Source: Coix lacryma-jobi var. lacryma-jobi (Eukaryota; Streptophyta; Magnoliopsida; Poales; Poaceae). From it: 64,000 nt of DNA. The translations under genes and the position numbers were made by a program. The notes below the pieces were generated by a model. It had not been told where the DNA came from and did no database searches. It worked only from the letters and a program-made list of their open reading frames with translations. Where the stretch lies: the NCBI GenBank assembly GCA_009763385.1, contig CM019827.1, forward strand, positions 95,826,177 through 95,890,176, read 5' to 3'. Of this stretch, positions 33,141-43,600 are shown one piece after another. Each line of letters begins with the position of its first letter. Position 1 is the first letter of the stretch.

Positions 33141-34780
33141 GCAGAGACCGGGGGCTTCGAGTGCTTACCACGGGTCGGAGGCAGGGCTCGGCGGCACGGA
33201 ACAACTCGACGTGGCGGTGTTTCGGCGGAGCTCTCTCGGCGGCGAGCGGCGTGCCGGCGGCTCTGTACACCAGACACGGTCACCAGGAGCGGGTTAAGAG
33301 CGCACCAAGATGAGGAAGATGAAGCAGGGGTCGGGGAAGAAAGATCACGACCGGGGAGAGAGTATTTCTCAATCCCGTGCTCACCGGTGTTTCGCCGGAG
33401 TTTGGGAAGATGGGGTTACGCCGGGCGATTGGAGGCGGCGGAGGTGAAATTGAGGGGTGGGGAAGCTGCACGGGCTCAAGGCGGAGCTGCTGGGCTAGTT
33501 GGTTGAGCTGCGGAGGCTCTGGAATGGACTGGCCACGGTGGCGGGGTGAGTGGGGAGCTCCGGCCAGCGGCGGGCCTTAAATAGGCGCGGCCAGGGGCCG
33601 TTAGAGAGCGCGCGGAGGTGCGGATGAGGTTGCCCGCGGCGCGTGCTCGCGATTACATGATGAGGAAGGACGTGGGAGGTACGCAGGGACCGGGCGCGAG
33701 CTCGCCGGCGATGGCCACGCGGCGGCGGCGAACTGGGAACTGTAGGGGACGGGACACGGTTAGCGCTTGCGCGTGCGGGGGCAGAATGATGGCGCGGTCA
33801 CGGGAGACAAGTCGGGGGCGGGCGTGCGGCTGCCAGGCGCGTGGCGCACGCAGCTCCGGCGAGCGGCCATGGCCGGGCCCCCCTCCCTGCTCTGCTCTGA
33901 CCCTAGGTAGGAGATGAACAGGGCTAGGTCTAGGTGTTAACTTTCTGAATTTTGCAAATTACTCCCAAAATTTGAACTGAGCAGCAAAAACTCAAAATAC
34001 CAAAGTTGTGTAGAAAAATGAGATCTACAACTTTCTCAATATGAACATTTTCAAAATCCAAACAGTTTTTGAACCACATTTGAAATCAGAAAAGGGAACA
34101 CTTTTGGGATTTGAATAAATTCAAAATTACTTTTGATTTTACATTAAAAGTTGGAAATCTGCAAATATGAAAGTTATTCCTTTTGTCAAAACCTATAACT
34201 TTGCTAATATACACTTTTTCTGAAACTCATTAGTTTTTGAATTAATTTTGAAAATTGAAAAGGGGACAAAAACTGGAATTTGAATGAATTTGAAATTACT
34301 TCAAACTTTGTATAGAAATTTGAAAATTTGTAAATACCAAAGTTGTTCATCTTGACAAGATCTACAACTTTGCTTTTTGGACCAAGTCCAAATTTTGAAT
34401 AGTTTTTAAATTATTAAAAGAGGGGTAAAAGCCAGGGTTTGGAAATTAGGGTTTTTCAAAAGGACTTTGAAATCTGATTTTTGATTTTGATTTTTGAACA
34501 ACACAACAAAGCTTCAAGACATCAAATTGAACAAGAATTACACAAGACTAGGCATAGAGTTGAAATTACCATTTTGCCCTTATAGGAAGATTTGGGCTTT
34601 TAGGGTTTTTAGAAAAAAAGGATCACTACACACAAAAATACCTTTAGGAAAAGGTAAAGGCAAGCAACCACTAGACAAACATTAATGCATGACAAGAATG
34701 ATTATGACTAATGATGATGACATGTCAGGTTAATTACAGATTAAACACCAGAGGTGTTACACAAACAAACGGTGACCACG

Positions 34781-34794
34781 ACTCTGATACCACT
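34781..34794 (-). promoter_or_regulatory. Primer-binding site (minus strand)
   Basis: ACTCTGATACCA, the complement of TGGTATCAGAGT, lies 2 bp inside the LTR edge at 34,795. It shows that the LTR to the right is a 5' LTR and that the element reads leftwards. Confidence 0.88.
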
Positions 34795-35667
34795 TGAAAG
34801 GTCCAAATGGCTAGAGGGGGGTGAATAGCCTATTCAAAAACCTAGAATCCTGAAACTCAAAGCTCAATACAGATGACAGATCATAGAGCCGGTACTACCG
34901 GCTGCAAGGGCCGGTACTACAGACTACTGCAAGGGACCTACAGACTGCTGCGAAATTAAGATAGATGAAATGCAATTTTAGATCTAGTGTCACCGAGCTT
35001 CCCTAGGGGATGTAGATGAAGATTATACCTTATCCAAGTCGTGGTCCCTTGCCAAAGTGTAGATCAAGCCTTCCCAACCTAAGAATGAGGGAGGAGGAAG
35101 GAAGAACATGAAGAACACAAGTGCAAACGAAATAATCAAAGTAGAGAATACAACAAGCACACGAGACACAAGATTTATCCTGAGGTTCGGCCACTTCACT
35201 AAGAAGTGCCTACGTCCTCGTTGTTGAGGTGACCACTAAGGTCGGAGTCTCTTTCACCTCCTTGCCTCACTCAAGCAACCACAAAGGTTAGCCGAGTTTC
35301 TTCACTAAGAATCATGAGGGTAATACAAACACTTCGCAGAGCCCTCATAAAAGAGTTAACACGAGCTACAACCGAAGAACACCTAACCGGCTAGGGTTCC
35401 AAGAACCCAAGAGTAAAGAACACAAATCAAGCCGGAGAAATGAAGGAACCAAGTGCTCAAGACGTGGATTGATGCTTCTCACTCTCTAATCTCACTTCCC
35501 TAGCTCAAAGCTTGCAAGAGATTCAATCTAGAACCAAAGGGGGAGAGAAAGGAGCTTAGTCAACACTTGGGAGCTCTCTTGTCTAGTGTTAGGTCGCAAT
35601 AATGTGAGAGGTCACAATTAGAAGCCAAGAGAGTGGCTATTTTATACAAGTCACTCGTTCACGCCAT

Positions 35668-36020
35668 AGTCGGTAGTACCGACCCTATAGGCCGGTAGTA
35701 CCGGCTTCCTAAAAACGACCGTTACATGCACCGTTGACCAGATGAGTACCACCGACGAAGTAGGTCGGTATCACCAGGGCCGGTAGTACCGGCCTTATGG
35801 CGGTACTACAGCTAGGCCAAGCCGAGCCACAAACAAAGAGGGTGTAAAACGGCTCTGGAATCTCGGTACTACCGACCAGAGGGTCAGTACTACCGTGGCC
35901 GGTAGTACCGACTTTATAGCGATACTACTGCTAGGTCATTTTTGACCCTGTCTAGAGAGCATTGCGCGCAACACCCCCGGGCGGTACTACCGACCCCATG
36001 GTCGGTACTACCGACTATAG
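35668..36020. repeat. CGGTACTACCG palindrome array
   Basis: Repeated odd palindrome CGGTACTACCG or CGGTAGTACCG, with start-to-start steps of 22 (35671-35693), 15 and 20 bp (35766, 35781, 35801). Confidence 0.85.
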
Positions 36021-36177
36021 TAGATATGCTCAACATACCTCTATGTGTTCGTGAGTGTGTGGTGTCTCTCAAGCACTAGATGTTAGACGTCATGAGCACT
36101 TTTCTCCACATCTAGCTAGCCTAATTTGTATCCCTCTTGATAGTCTGGTTTTCCTACTACTCAAGACTAAAGATAAA

Positions 36178-36559
36178 GGGAACGTATCTAGTGCAAACCA
36201 CAGGCTTTGTGAAAACTTGTGCAAACCACGATAAAAAAATCGTCTAAATTCATCAAAAAAATCACACATGTAGATGATATGATGATACACAACCTTGTAG
36301 AATATCGTGTCCAAAATCGAATTAATTTGTGAGATATAAAAATAACAAATTTCTAATAAATCATGTAAAAAACTTTCTGGCTTCAAATTTATTATTTTTA
36401 TAACTCATAAACGATGTCGATTTTTGACAAGATATTTTACAAGGTTGTGTCTCATCATATCATCTACATATGTGATTTTTTTGATGAACTTAAACAACTT
36501 TTTTGTTGTGGTTTGCACAGGTTTTCATGAAAACGATGGTTTGTACTAGATACGTTCCC
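36178..36559. mobile_element. Mutator-like MITE, 382 bp, with 9-bp target duplication
   Basis: Long terminal inverted repeats begin GGGAACGTATCTAGTGCAAA on the left and match the complement of the right end with one difference over 20 bp. The 9-bp duplication AAAGATAAA is perfect at 36,169-36,177 and 36,560-36,568. A 9-bp duplication points to Mutator-like transposition. No coding capacity. Confidence 0.92.
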
Positions 36560-36798
36560 AAAGATAAAAAGGTAAACCTCCACTTGAGCAAGGCATCTTT
36601 TCCCTTCTTCATTTCACCAAAGATAGAGCATATTATTACTTGAGAGCTTGTGGCCGTCACCATCCTTCATGGTTGCCATTTAGCTAGCTCCATCAATGGC
36701 TTGGTCGTAATCCTTTCTCATTAGCTACACACATGCTTAGCAATAGGATTAGACCAAATAGGTTTCATCAATTAACCAAAATTAAACTAGGGCTTTCA

Positions 36799-37477
36799 AC
36801 AACAAACTGACACCAATTCTTCTTCTTGATGGTAGAAAGATCCACAATGGCTCGATAACACCTTGGGCTGATAGCTAAGCCAGTTGGAGGGCACAAAAAT
36901 GTTGAAATTGCTATCATCAGCCAAGACCTCAAGAAATCATCATTGTTTGTCTTGTTCCCCTTCAACCTTTCTAGTATACAGTCAATAGTAGGTGTTGTCC
37001 CTTCATCAATACCATACTCCTGATGTATAAAGTTGATAGCATCAACATCAAGCTCATATTTAACTTCATCGCCTTCATTGGGAAGGCCAAATGCACTACA
37101 TATGGCATTAACATTGACAACAATCCTTCCCCTTCTAGGAAACACCAACTCTGATGAATCAACATCAAAACAGTCGCACGCCAACCAATCTGCTAACCCC
37201 ATAGGAAGGGTTTGAGATGCAATCTTCAGAAGACCACCAAAGCATATGGCATGTATTCTTCTCTTTTGAGTTGCAGTCAAATCCTTGTATAGCTTCACAA
37301 GTCTCGATGGGGACACCTGTTGTCTTCGAGGCTGAGAATAGCAGATGGATTGTAAAAAAAAAGTTAGAAAAAGATAGGTGAATATAAAAAAAACAAAGCT
37401 AACAGAATGGTCGGACATACCTTAGGGGCCATGAAAGACGATGGAGCATCAGGTTGGCTTTTTTGTCCTCTACCCAT
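36799..37477 (-). pseudogene. Truncated transposon-associated gene, two exons
   Basis: Minus strand. Exon 1 (37,477-37,421) starts with ATG and encodes a 19-residue basic leader; a GTATGT donor follows. Exon 2 begins at 37,331 after TTCTCAG, in phase 0, and runs to the LTR junction at 36,798. The peptide has the pattern CFGGLLKIA, LADWLACDCFD, RIVVNVNAICSAFGLPNEG and FLCPPTG, typical of a plant-specific domain found in transposon-borne proteins, often together with Ulp1-like proteases. Its function is unknown. The Sirevirus LTR cuts exon 2 in the middle; the rest is not found in the window. Confidence 0.6.
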
Positions 37478-38103
37478 TGCCTAACACAAAAAGAACAACC
37501 TGGAAAAAAGCCATGTTGGATGAAAGGTCAAACAACATATACATGGACTTACATAAAATTTCAGTTAAAAAAAGTAATTCAATAACTTCGCTAAAGAAAT
37601 TCAATACTTTCAGAAAAGCAGTTCAATACACTATCTGTAAAAAAAAGAACTAAACATTCAGAGTGCTTTCCCACCATGTAGGAACATTGCAGATTATGAG
37701 CATTTTAGTAATATAATTTCGTACTGCATAGAAAATACAAGCCTATTCTGCTTATTCCACTAAAAACAGAAGCATGCATGATTAAATTGATTAGCAGTTA
37801 GATACATGCCCCTATAAACAACTAGGGATTTGGTAGTTGACATGAGAAGTTCCTTGTCTCTTTGCTTTGCTTGGTACATGGTACTAGCAATGGTGGTGTG
37901 TGGAGACCCTCTAAGAAAGGGCAGTATATCCCCCAGGGCCCCACCTCCCCTCGCACACACATACTCTCCAAATGCCTCAAAAAAACATCCATATTGCAGG
38001 AAAAAATATACATGAAAGTAGGTATGTGTTGAGAAACTCAAAATGAAATATGTAGGAGGATATAGTCATACAATGAAAATCAAGCATAGTAGATAACATA
38101 GGA

Positions 38104-38300
38104 GCAGCAGTTTGGCTTTTCTGTCCTCTACCCACTGCTTAACACAAAAAAGACACAACCTATAAACCCATGTTGGATGAAAAAAGGTTTCAACATGTTA
38201 GAATAAATTTCAGTAAAAAGCAATTCAATAATTTTAGAAAAGCAGTTTAATATTTTAGAAAAGCAATTAAGTAATTTAAAAAAAGCAGTTCAATTGAAAC
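38104..38300. repeat. Diverged duplicate of the 37,450-37,640 segment
   Basis: About 200 bp repeats the start exon and upstream region of the truncated gene (shared phrases TGTCCTCTACCCA and CCATGTTGGATGAAA). In this copy the start codon position reads GTG on the minus strand, so it is not a usable first exon. Confidence 0.7.
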
Positions 38301-39537
38301 GTACACTGCAAGCTGCTGTAAAAAATATTCGGAGGTGCCAAAAATAAGTAAAACTACTGAAATGTTCAGATGTGCCATAAGTATTATCTGTAGCCTTATA
38401 GTTGTAGGTCCTTGCCTTTTTTTTCCGTGTCTAGATATATAAAAGTTGAAACCATTTTCATCCAACATTTGCCTTCTAGCTGTAGGTGCCATAATGTTCA
38501 GAGGTGCCATAAAAACTACTTAAATATTCAAATCATTGGGCTTGACCTACGACTACGAGCTGGAAGGTTTTGATGACGCAGTTGATTTTTTAGATTGCTT
38601 GTGCATGTTGGGATCATACTCATTTGGCATGTTTTCGGCATGCACTGAGAATTATGGGCATAGTATTATTGCTTTAAACCATTTTCTGTTGATAGTCGCT
38701 GAAATATGTATGGGTTGACGACATCAGAAACAGGTTTGGGAAGGGTGTTTGGATTGGGATTTAGGAAGCAGAGGACACGAAAAATGCAGTTTCAACGATG
38801 GCTTCTAAGTAACACACAAGCTGCATGAGTAATTGTAATTCTGCATGAATCTCCAACAAACACAAACTGCATAAATGTTTCAACAATGACTTTTAAGTGA
38901 CACACTTCACAGAGCTACCAAAAAAGCTAAAAATACCTGGACATTGATGAATACGACAAACTCACGGTTGTAGCACAAAAAGGAACTAATAAATTGGTTG
39001 ACACAGTGTAGCACAACATAAAGGGGGGCATGAGACAAGAGTGTGAGTAGCGGATCTGAACCTCGATGATGAAGGGCAAGCTACGCATAGGCCAGACGTG
39101 GACGCGTATGGCGAGTTCGACGGGTGAAGCTGTACAACTGCTGGTGCGCGTCGCCGGCGGCTACGAGCAGTCGTCTAGAAAAAGCACAGACGTCAGAAGC
39201 ACCACAGGGGTGCGGCCATGCAAAACAATCAGAAGAGCTTGGATTAGATGAGGAACAAATCAAAAAACTGGAAGAGCTTGGATTAGGGGTGCGGATCCAA
39301 CTTACCCGTGAGCACGACGACACTTGTGCTCCACCCAGATCCGGGTCCGACGGCGGTCGCCGGTGGAGTCCTCCGACTAGATCCGGGTCCCCGTGAGGCG
39401 GTAGCTGGCGGAGTCCTGGGGTCGCCTCGGGGGAATCTTCTCGGTGGATACAGAGATGAAGCGCCCGCAATTGAAGGGGAATAGCGAGCAACTGAGCGCA
39501 AAGAGAGAGAAGACGCACAACACGTGTCCCAATGTTT
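38301..39537. other. Unassigned region upstream of the minisatellite
   Basis: AT-rich to about 39,060, then GC-rich to 39,520. Minus-strand open pieces near 38,540-38,640 are polar and may be a relic of the same transposon-borne gene. Nothing else can be supported. Confidence 0.4.
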
Positions 39538-39858
39538 GAACAATTGCTTCTTCTTCTCTATGACTAGTGGGGACAAGGCACCGAGGTTGAGTGAAAACAC
39601 CACAAAGTGTCGAGCGTTGGATGATGCATGGACAATGGAGGAGCTGAACAATTGCTTCTTCTTCTCTATGACTAGTGGGGACAAGGCACCGAGGTTGAGT
39701 GAAAACACCACAAAGCGTCGAGCGTTGGATGATGCATGGACAATGGAGGAGGTGAACAGTTGCTTCTTCTCTATGACTAGTGGGGACAAGGCACCGAGGT
39801 TGAGTGAAAACACCACAAAGCGTCGAGCGTTGGATGACGCATGGACAATGGAGGAGCG
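39538..39858. repeat. Three-copy 108-bp minisatellite
   Basis: Units start at 39538, 39646 and 39754, with lengths 108, 108 and 105 bp; the third lacks one CTT. Because all lengths are multiples of three, open frames persist on both strands (a 36-residue repeat on the plus strand). Confidence 0.92.
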
Positions 39859-39864
39859 TGTCAT

Positions 39865-40025
39865 TACCTATAAAAATATACTCTATGGTATATCTAATGA
39901 TAAAAAAATTTAATATCATCGATCTTGATAATTTTTTTAAAAAATTTGATCAAAGTTTAAAAAGTTTGACTTAGGATAACTCTAGAAATCTATTTATTCG
40001 TGACAGAGAGAATATTATTGTTGAG
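39865..40025. mobile_element. Degraded Stowaway-like MITE relic
   Basis: The phrase GATCAAAGTTTAAAAAGTTTGACTT and a decayed end (GTGACAGAGAGAATATTA) resemble the interior and end of grass Stowaway elements such as 52,273-52,531. No clean partner end or target duplication is seen. Confidence 0.35.
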
Positions 40026-40149
40026 TTGAGGAGATACTCGTACTCTTTTTTTTTTAAGTTGGAACGAGTGTAGTTTAACAAATTTTATGGTCGAGGACTT
40101 CAACGCACGGGGCACTTATGTTTTTGTATGTAATAAGGAAGAAATACAC

Positions 40150-40497
40150 GGAAATATAGCAAGGAATAAAGATCCGCCTCCGCGGCGACCGACCACCTCT
40201 TTTTCGCGAGCGCTTCCTTTCTTGCCGTGCCCCCTACCCCTGCTCCCCTCGATCCTCGACTCGAGTCCCCTTCCCGTCTCACGTTCTTCACCCACCCCAC
40301 TCCTGACGCCCCCCGCTTCCCTCCGCCTTAAACCCACGCAATCCAGCGGAGGAGCCCATCTCCGCCCCCGGCGACGCCGCTCAAACCCTAGCCGCTCCGC
40401 CGGCTCTGCCACCGCAAGCCAATGCCCCACCCCGAACCCTAGCAACACCATCGTCCTCATAGTCCTTCGCAACCGTCGGGAACAGTATTGCCCGAAG
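40150..40497 (+). promoter_or_regulatory. HST: Likely HST promoter-proximal region and 5' UTR
   Basis: C-rich, CT-rich sequence with several AAACCCTA words upstream of the ATG at 40,498, typical of plant housekeeping 5' regions. The frame is open from 40,087 through the ATG, but the conserved protein start and the change in composition favour 40,498. I do not see a convincing TATA box; the start of transcription cannot be placed. Confidence 0.5.
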
Positions 40498-40614
40498 ATG
40501 GCGGCCGAACCCGCCGCTGCGGCCGCTGCTTCGGCGGCGGCCGCGATCTCCGCCGTGATGGACTGGCGCTCCTCCCCCGACGCCCGCGCTGCCGCCTTCG
40601 CGTACCTCGAATCG
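40498..40614 (+). CDS. HST: HST exon 1
   Basis: Residues 1-39. Ala-rich, GC-rich start; the ATG follows CGAAG. Phase 0 donor GTCTGT. Confidence 0.9.
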
Positions 40615-43600
40615 GTCTGTGCTACTCCGCACCCCCGTCAGCCTCCTCTTTCCCTTCGGGCTTCGCTCTACCGAGTCTGCTTTGGTTTGCTCTCGCCACC
40701 GGTGTTGCAGCGTGGTGCGGAGCGCTTGCTTGGTTCATGCCGCTTGTTGTGGCTGGATTTTTGCCTAATACATGAACTGCTGTTTCACGGGCTTTGCTGG
40801 TCGATAGCAAATGTTGAAGTGTTTGTCAGACTAGTGGGCATTTGGTTTTACTTAGTTATTTTGTTGTCTATCGGTCCATAGAGTTCTAAGTTTGTGTGAT
40901 TGCTACCACTGTTCTGTTCATCGCTTGAGCAGTTGAGCTACTCGTCTAATGTCTAACATCGCTTCAATTAGTAAAGTTTCTATTCCTTACTCTGATTGCA
41001 CGTTCCTGCTGCTATTCTAGAAATCCCGTGATGCCCCGTTTCTCCTAAATGCAATGCAGACAGTGTGCTAACAAGGCTCACTGACTACAGGTTAAGAGTG
41101 GTGACGTCCGAGCCTTGGCAAGCACATCATTTCTCTTGGTTCGGAAGGACCAGACGTCAGAGATCCGCTTGCACGGGTTCAAGATGTTGCAGGTAAAGCT
41201 TGAATCCTGTCTGTCTTGTGATTCTTTTATTTGGGATTGTATGGATTGCTTTAGCAATAAGTAGCATAAAATCTGTACACTCCGCAGTTGTTGTGGTATT
41301 TGTTAGGACTTTAGGTGCACTTGAGGTCCACACTCAAATTTCACAAAGCTACATGAGCAAATATGTGGAAACCTGTTGCTTATTCGCTTTTAGTAAATTG
41401 TGGACATCTTAACATGCACTTTTTCCTTAATGGAGGCAATAGCATTTCATTTTCTATCTGTATTGAACTTGTCTAACACTGACCCATAGATTTCTTTGCA
41501 AATGATTGATATAGTTGGTGTTTGATTAAATTGAGCATGACACTGTTCTTTGATTTGGTCCGGCTGCTTTGTTATAAGTAATAGCAACTGCCTTTGCGAT
41601 GGTTGAATCATAGCGGTAAAGCCATTCTATGATGATTATGGTCATGTTGAGCACCATGATCATGGTGTTCATTACATTGATTACTATGATCTTTGTTGTC
41701 ATTTTACATTGAACATTGTAGTTCTTCAGAGAAACATATTTTCTTTATCTGTAGTTATCATTGTATTGTACTCCTGTTGGTCATTATCGTTTGCCTGTGT
41801 CCAGCACAAGCACAAGGGAGCATATAAATGACCAAGACAAAATTATCCATAGTAAATGCAGTGTACTTGTATTCTTTTACTGAACTTGCTGTAAATCACC
41901 ACAGGTTCACCTCTTATCTACCACTTGGATTACAATTTATGCACAGATGGAATCGATTCCCTGGATTTAGCATAGTTCTTATTAACTGGGTTTTTATACA
42001 ACAGAAAACAGGCACCCGTTATTTTCTTGCCTCATTCACTGCATGCACCTAGCATTAATTTAACAAGCTGACAAATAAATGCGGAGTCAACAAAAATTAT
42101 CAAATCAGTGCTGGAGCGTGATAGAAAAATAACAGAGGTCAAGCTGAGCAAGCCAAAAGCAACAGTAACAACAACAAAGCCTGTTATTTCCAGATAAGTT
42201 GGGGGTAATATAGGGATGAAACTCAACACGAGGAAAAAGAAAGAGAATAAATAATTGAATAGGGTAAAAAAGAAAATAAGACGTATCAGTAATAGTAATG
42301 AAAATAGTAAATGGGGACCGACTGTTGGGAAGAGTGAATTGATTATTAGGCTTACCCTAGAAGGGTAGCAGTAGATCAACGTGCTCCGGGTCAGGGGACT
42401 GTGGAGCTCACCAAGGAGCTGCCGGAGCCAGGAGGCCTCCGCCACGCCGTTAGCAACAGCGCGGTACTCCGCCTCGGTACTGGAGCGGGAGACCACCGGC
42501 TGACGCTTGGACGACCAGGACACCAGGTTGCCGCCGAGGAAGACAACATAGCCGGAGGTGGACCGGCGAGTGTCCGGACACCCGGCCTAGTCAGCGTCGG
42601 TGTAGACGACGAGCTCGGTGGAGGCAGACCGGTGGAGAAGCAGACCGTAGTCAACGGTGCCACGGAGGTAGCGGAGGAGGCGCTTGAGGGCCGTGAGGTG
42701 AGGCTCGCGCGGATCATGCATATGAAGGCAAATCTGTTGAACAACATATGTGATGTCCGGGCGGGTGAAGGTGAGGTACTGAAGCGCCCCCGCAAGACTC
42801 CTGTACGTGGTAGGGTCAGTGACTGTGGTACCCTCGGTCTCTGACAGCTTGGCCTGAGTGTCAACAGGGGTGGAGCAGGGCTTGCAGTCAGTCATCCGAG
42901 CTCGCTCCAGGATATCAAGAGTATACTGCCGCTGGTGAAGAAAGAGACCCCCGGGACGAGGCTCAACGGTGACCCCGAGGAAGTGATGGAGCACACCAAG
43001 GTCCTTCATCGTGAACTCCTGCTGAAGAGAGGTGATGATCCGCCGCAGTAGTGCCGGGCTGGAAGCGGTGAGCACAATGTCATCAACATAAAGCAGCAGA
43101 TAGGCAGTCTCCCTACCGTGGTGGTAGATGAACAACGAAGTGTCTGACTTGGCCTCCACAAACCCTAGAGTGAGCAGGAATGCAGCAAAACGAGAGTACC
43201 ACGCCCGAGGGGCCTGCTTGAGGCCGTAGAGTGACTTGTTGAGGCGGCAGACCAGATCAGGGCGAGAAGAGTCAACAAAACCCGCCGGCTGACTGCAGTA
43301 GACTGTCTCAGCAAGTGTCCCGTGGAGAAAAGCAGAGCGAGAGAGAGCCAGTGAGAGAACCGTGCGGACTGTAGCTGGCTTCACCACGGGACTGAACGTC
43401 TCGTTATAGTCAACTCCAGGCCGCTGAGTGAAACCCCGGAGTACCCAGCGAGCCTTGTACCACTCAAGAGTGCCATCAGCCCGACGCTTGTGTGTCCATA
43501 TCCACTTGCCGGTGACGACATTGGAGCCAGGTGGACGGGGCACCAGATCCCAGGTCTGGTTGGCGAGAAGAGCCGCGTACTCCTCCATTGCACGATGCCA

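Larger units (their letters stand above)
30631..34761 (-). mobile_element. Second Ty3-gypsy solo LTR (Del/Tekay-type), 4,131 bp
   Basis: Same ends as the copy at 11,945-15,993 (plus strand TGTGACGGAAC ... GAGGTGTTACA). Target duplication CAAAC is perfect at 30,626-30,630 and 34,762-34,766. It lies between the primer-binding site and gag of the Sirevirus-like element. No internal domain remains. It has a 49-bp minisatellite absent from the other copy. Confidence 0.92.
27064..36798 (-). mobile_element. Minus-strand Sirevirus-like assembly with mismatched LTRs and no pol
   Basis: From right to left: LTR 36,798-34,795, primer-binding site, gag (30,600-29,398), remnant of a third ORF, polypurine tract and LTR 28,279-27,064. 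The two LTRs belong to different families (CGGTACTACCG versus TGACCGGACGC motifs; different starts after TGAAAGC). The outer flanks GAGGT (27,059-27,063) and ACAAC (36,799-36,803) do not match. The simplest reading is recombination or deletion between two neighbouring elements that also removed all of pol. Confidence 0.75.
34795..36798 (-). repeat. 5' LTR, minus strand, with a MITE insertion (2,004 bp)
   Basis: On the minus strand begins TGAAAGCCCTAG and ends GGACCTTTCA next to the primer-binding site. Without the MITE and its duplication it is about 1,613 bp. It carries a CGGTACTACCG array at 35,668-36,020 (starts 35671 and 35693 are 22 bp apart). Related to the solo LTR at 11,032-17,092. 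Its insertion interrupted an exon of the gene on its right. Confidence 0.88.

Noticed and set aside
32663..33580. Arg-rich frames on both strands in the second gypsy LTR
   Set aside because: Produced by the 49-bp CG-rich repeat array and base composition.
40087..40497. Upstream extension of HST exon 1 to 40,087
   Set aside because: The frame is open, but the translated sequence is low-complexity and the conserved protein begins at the ATG at 40,498.
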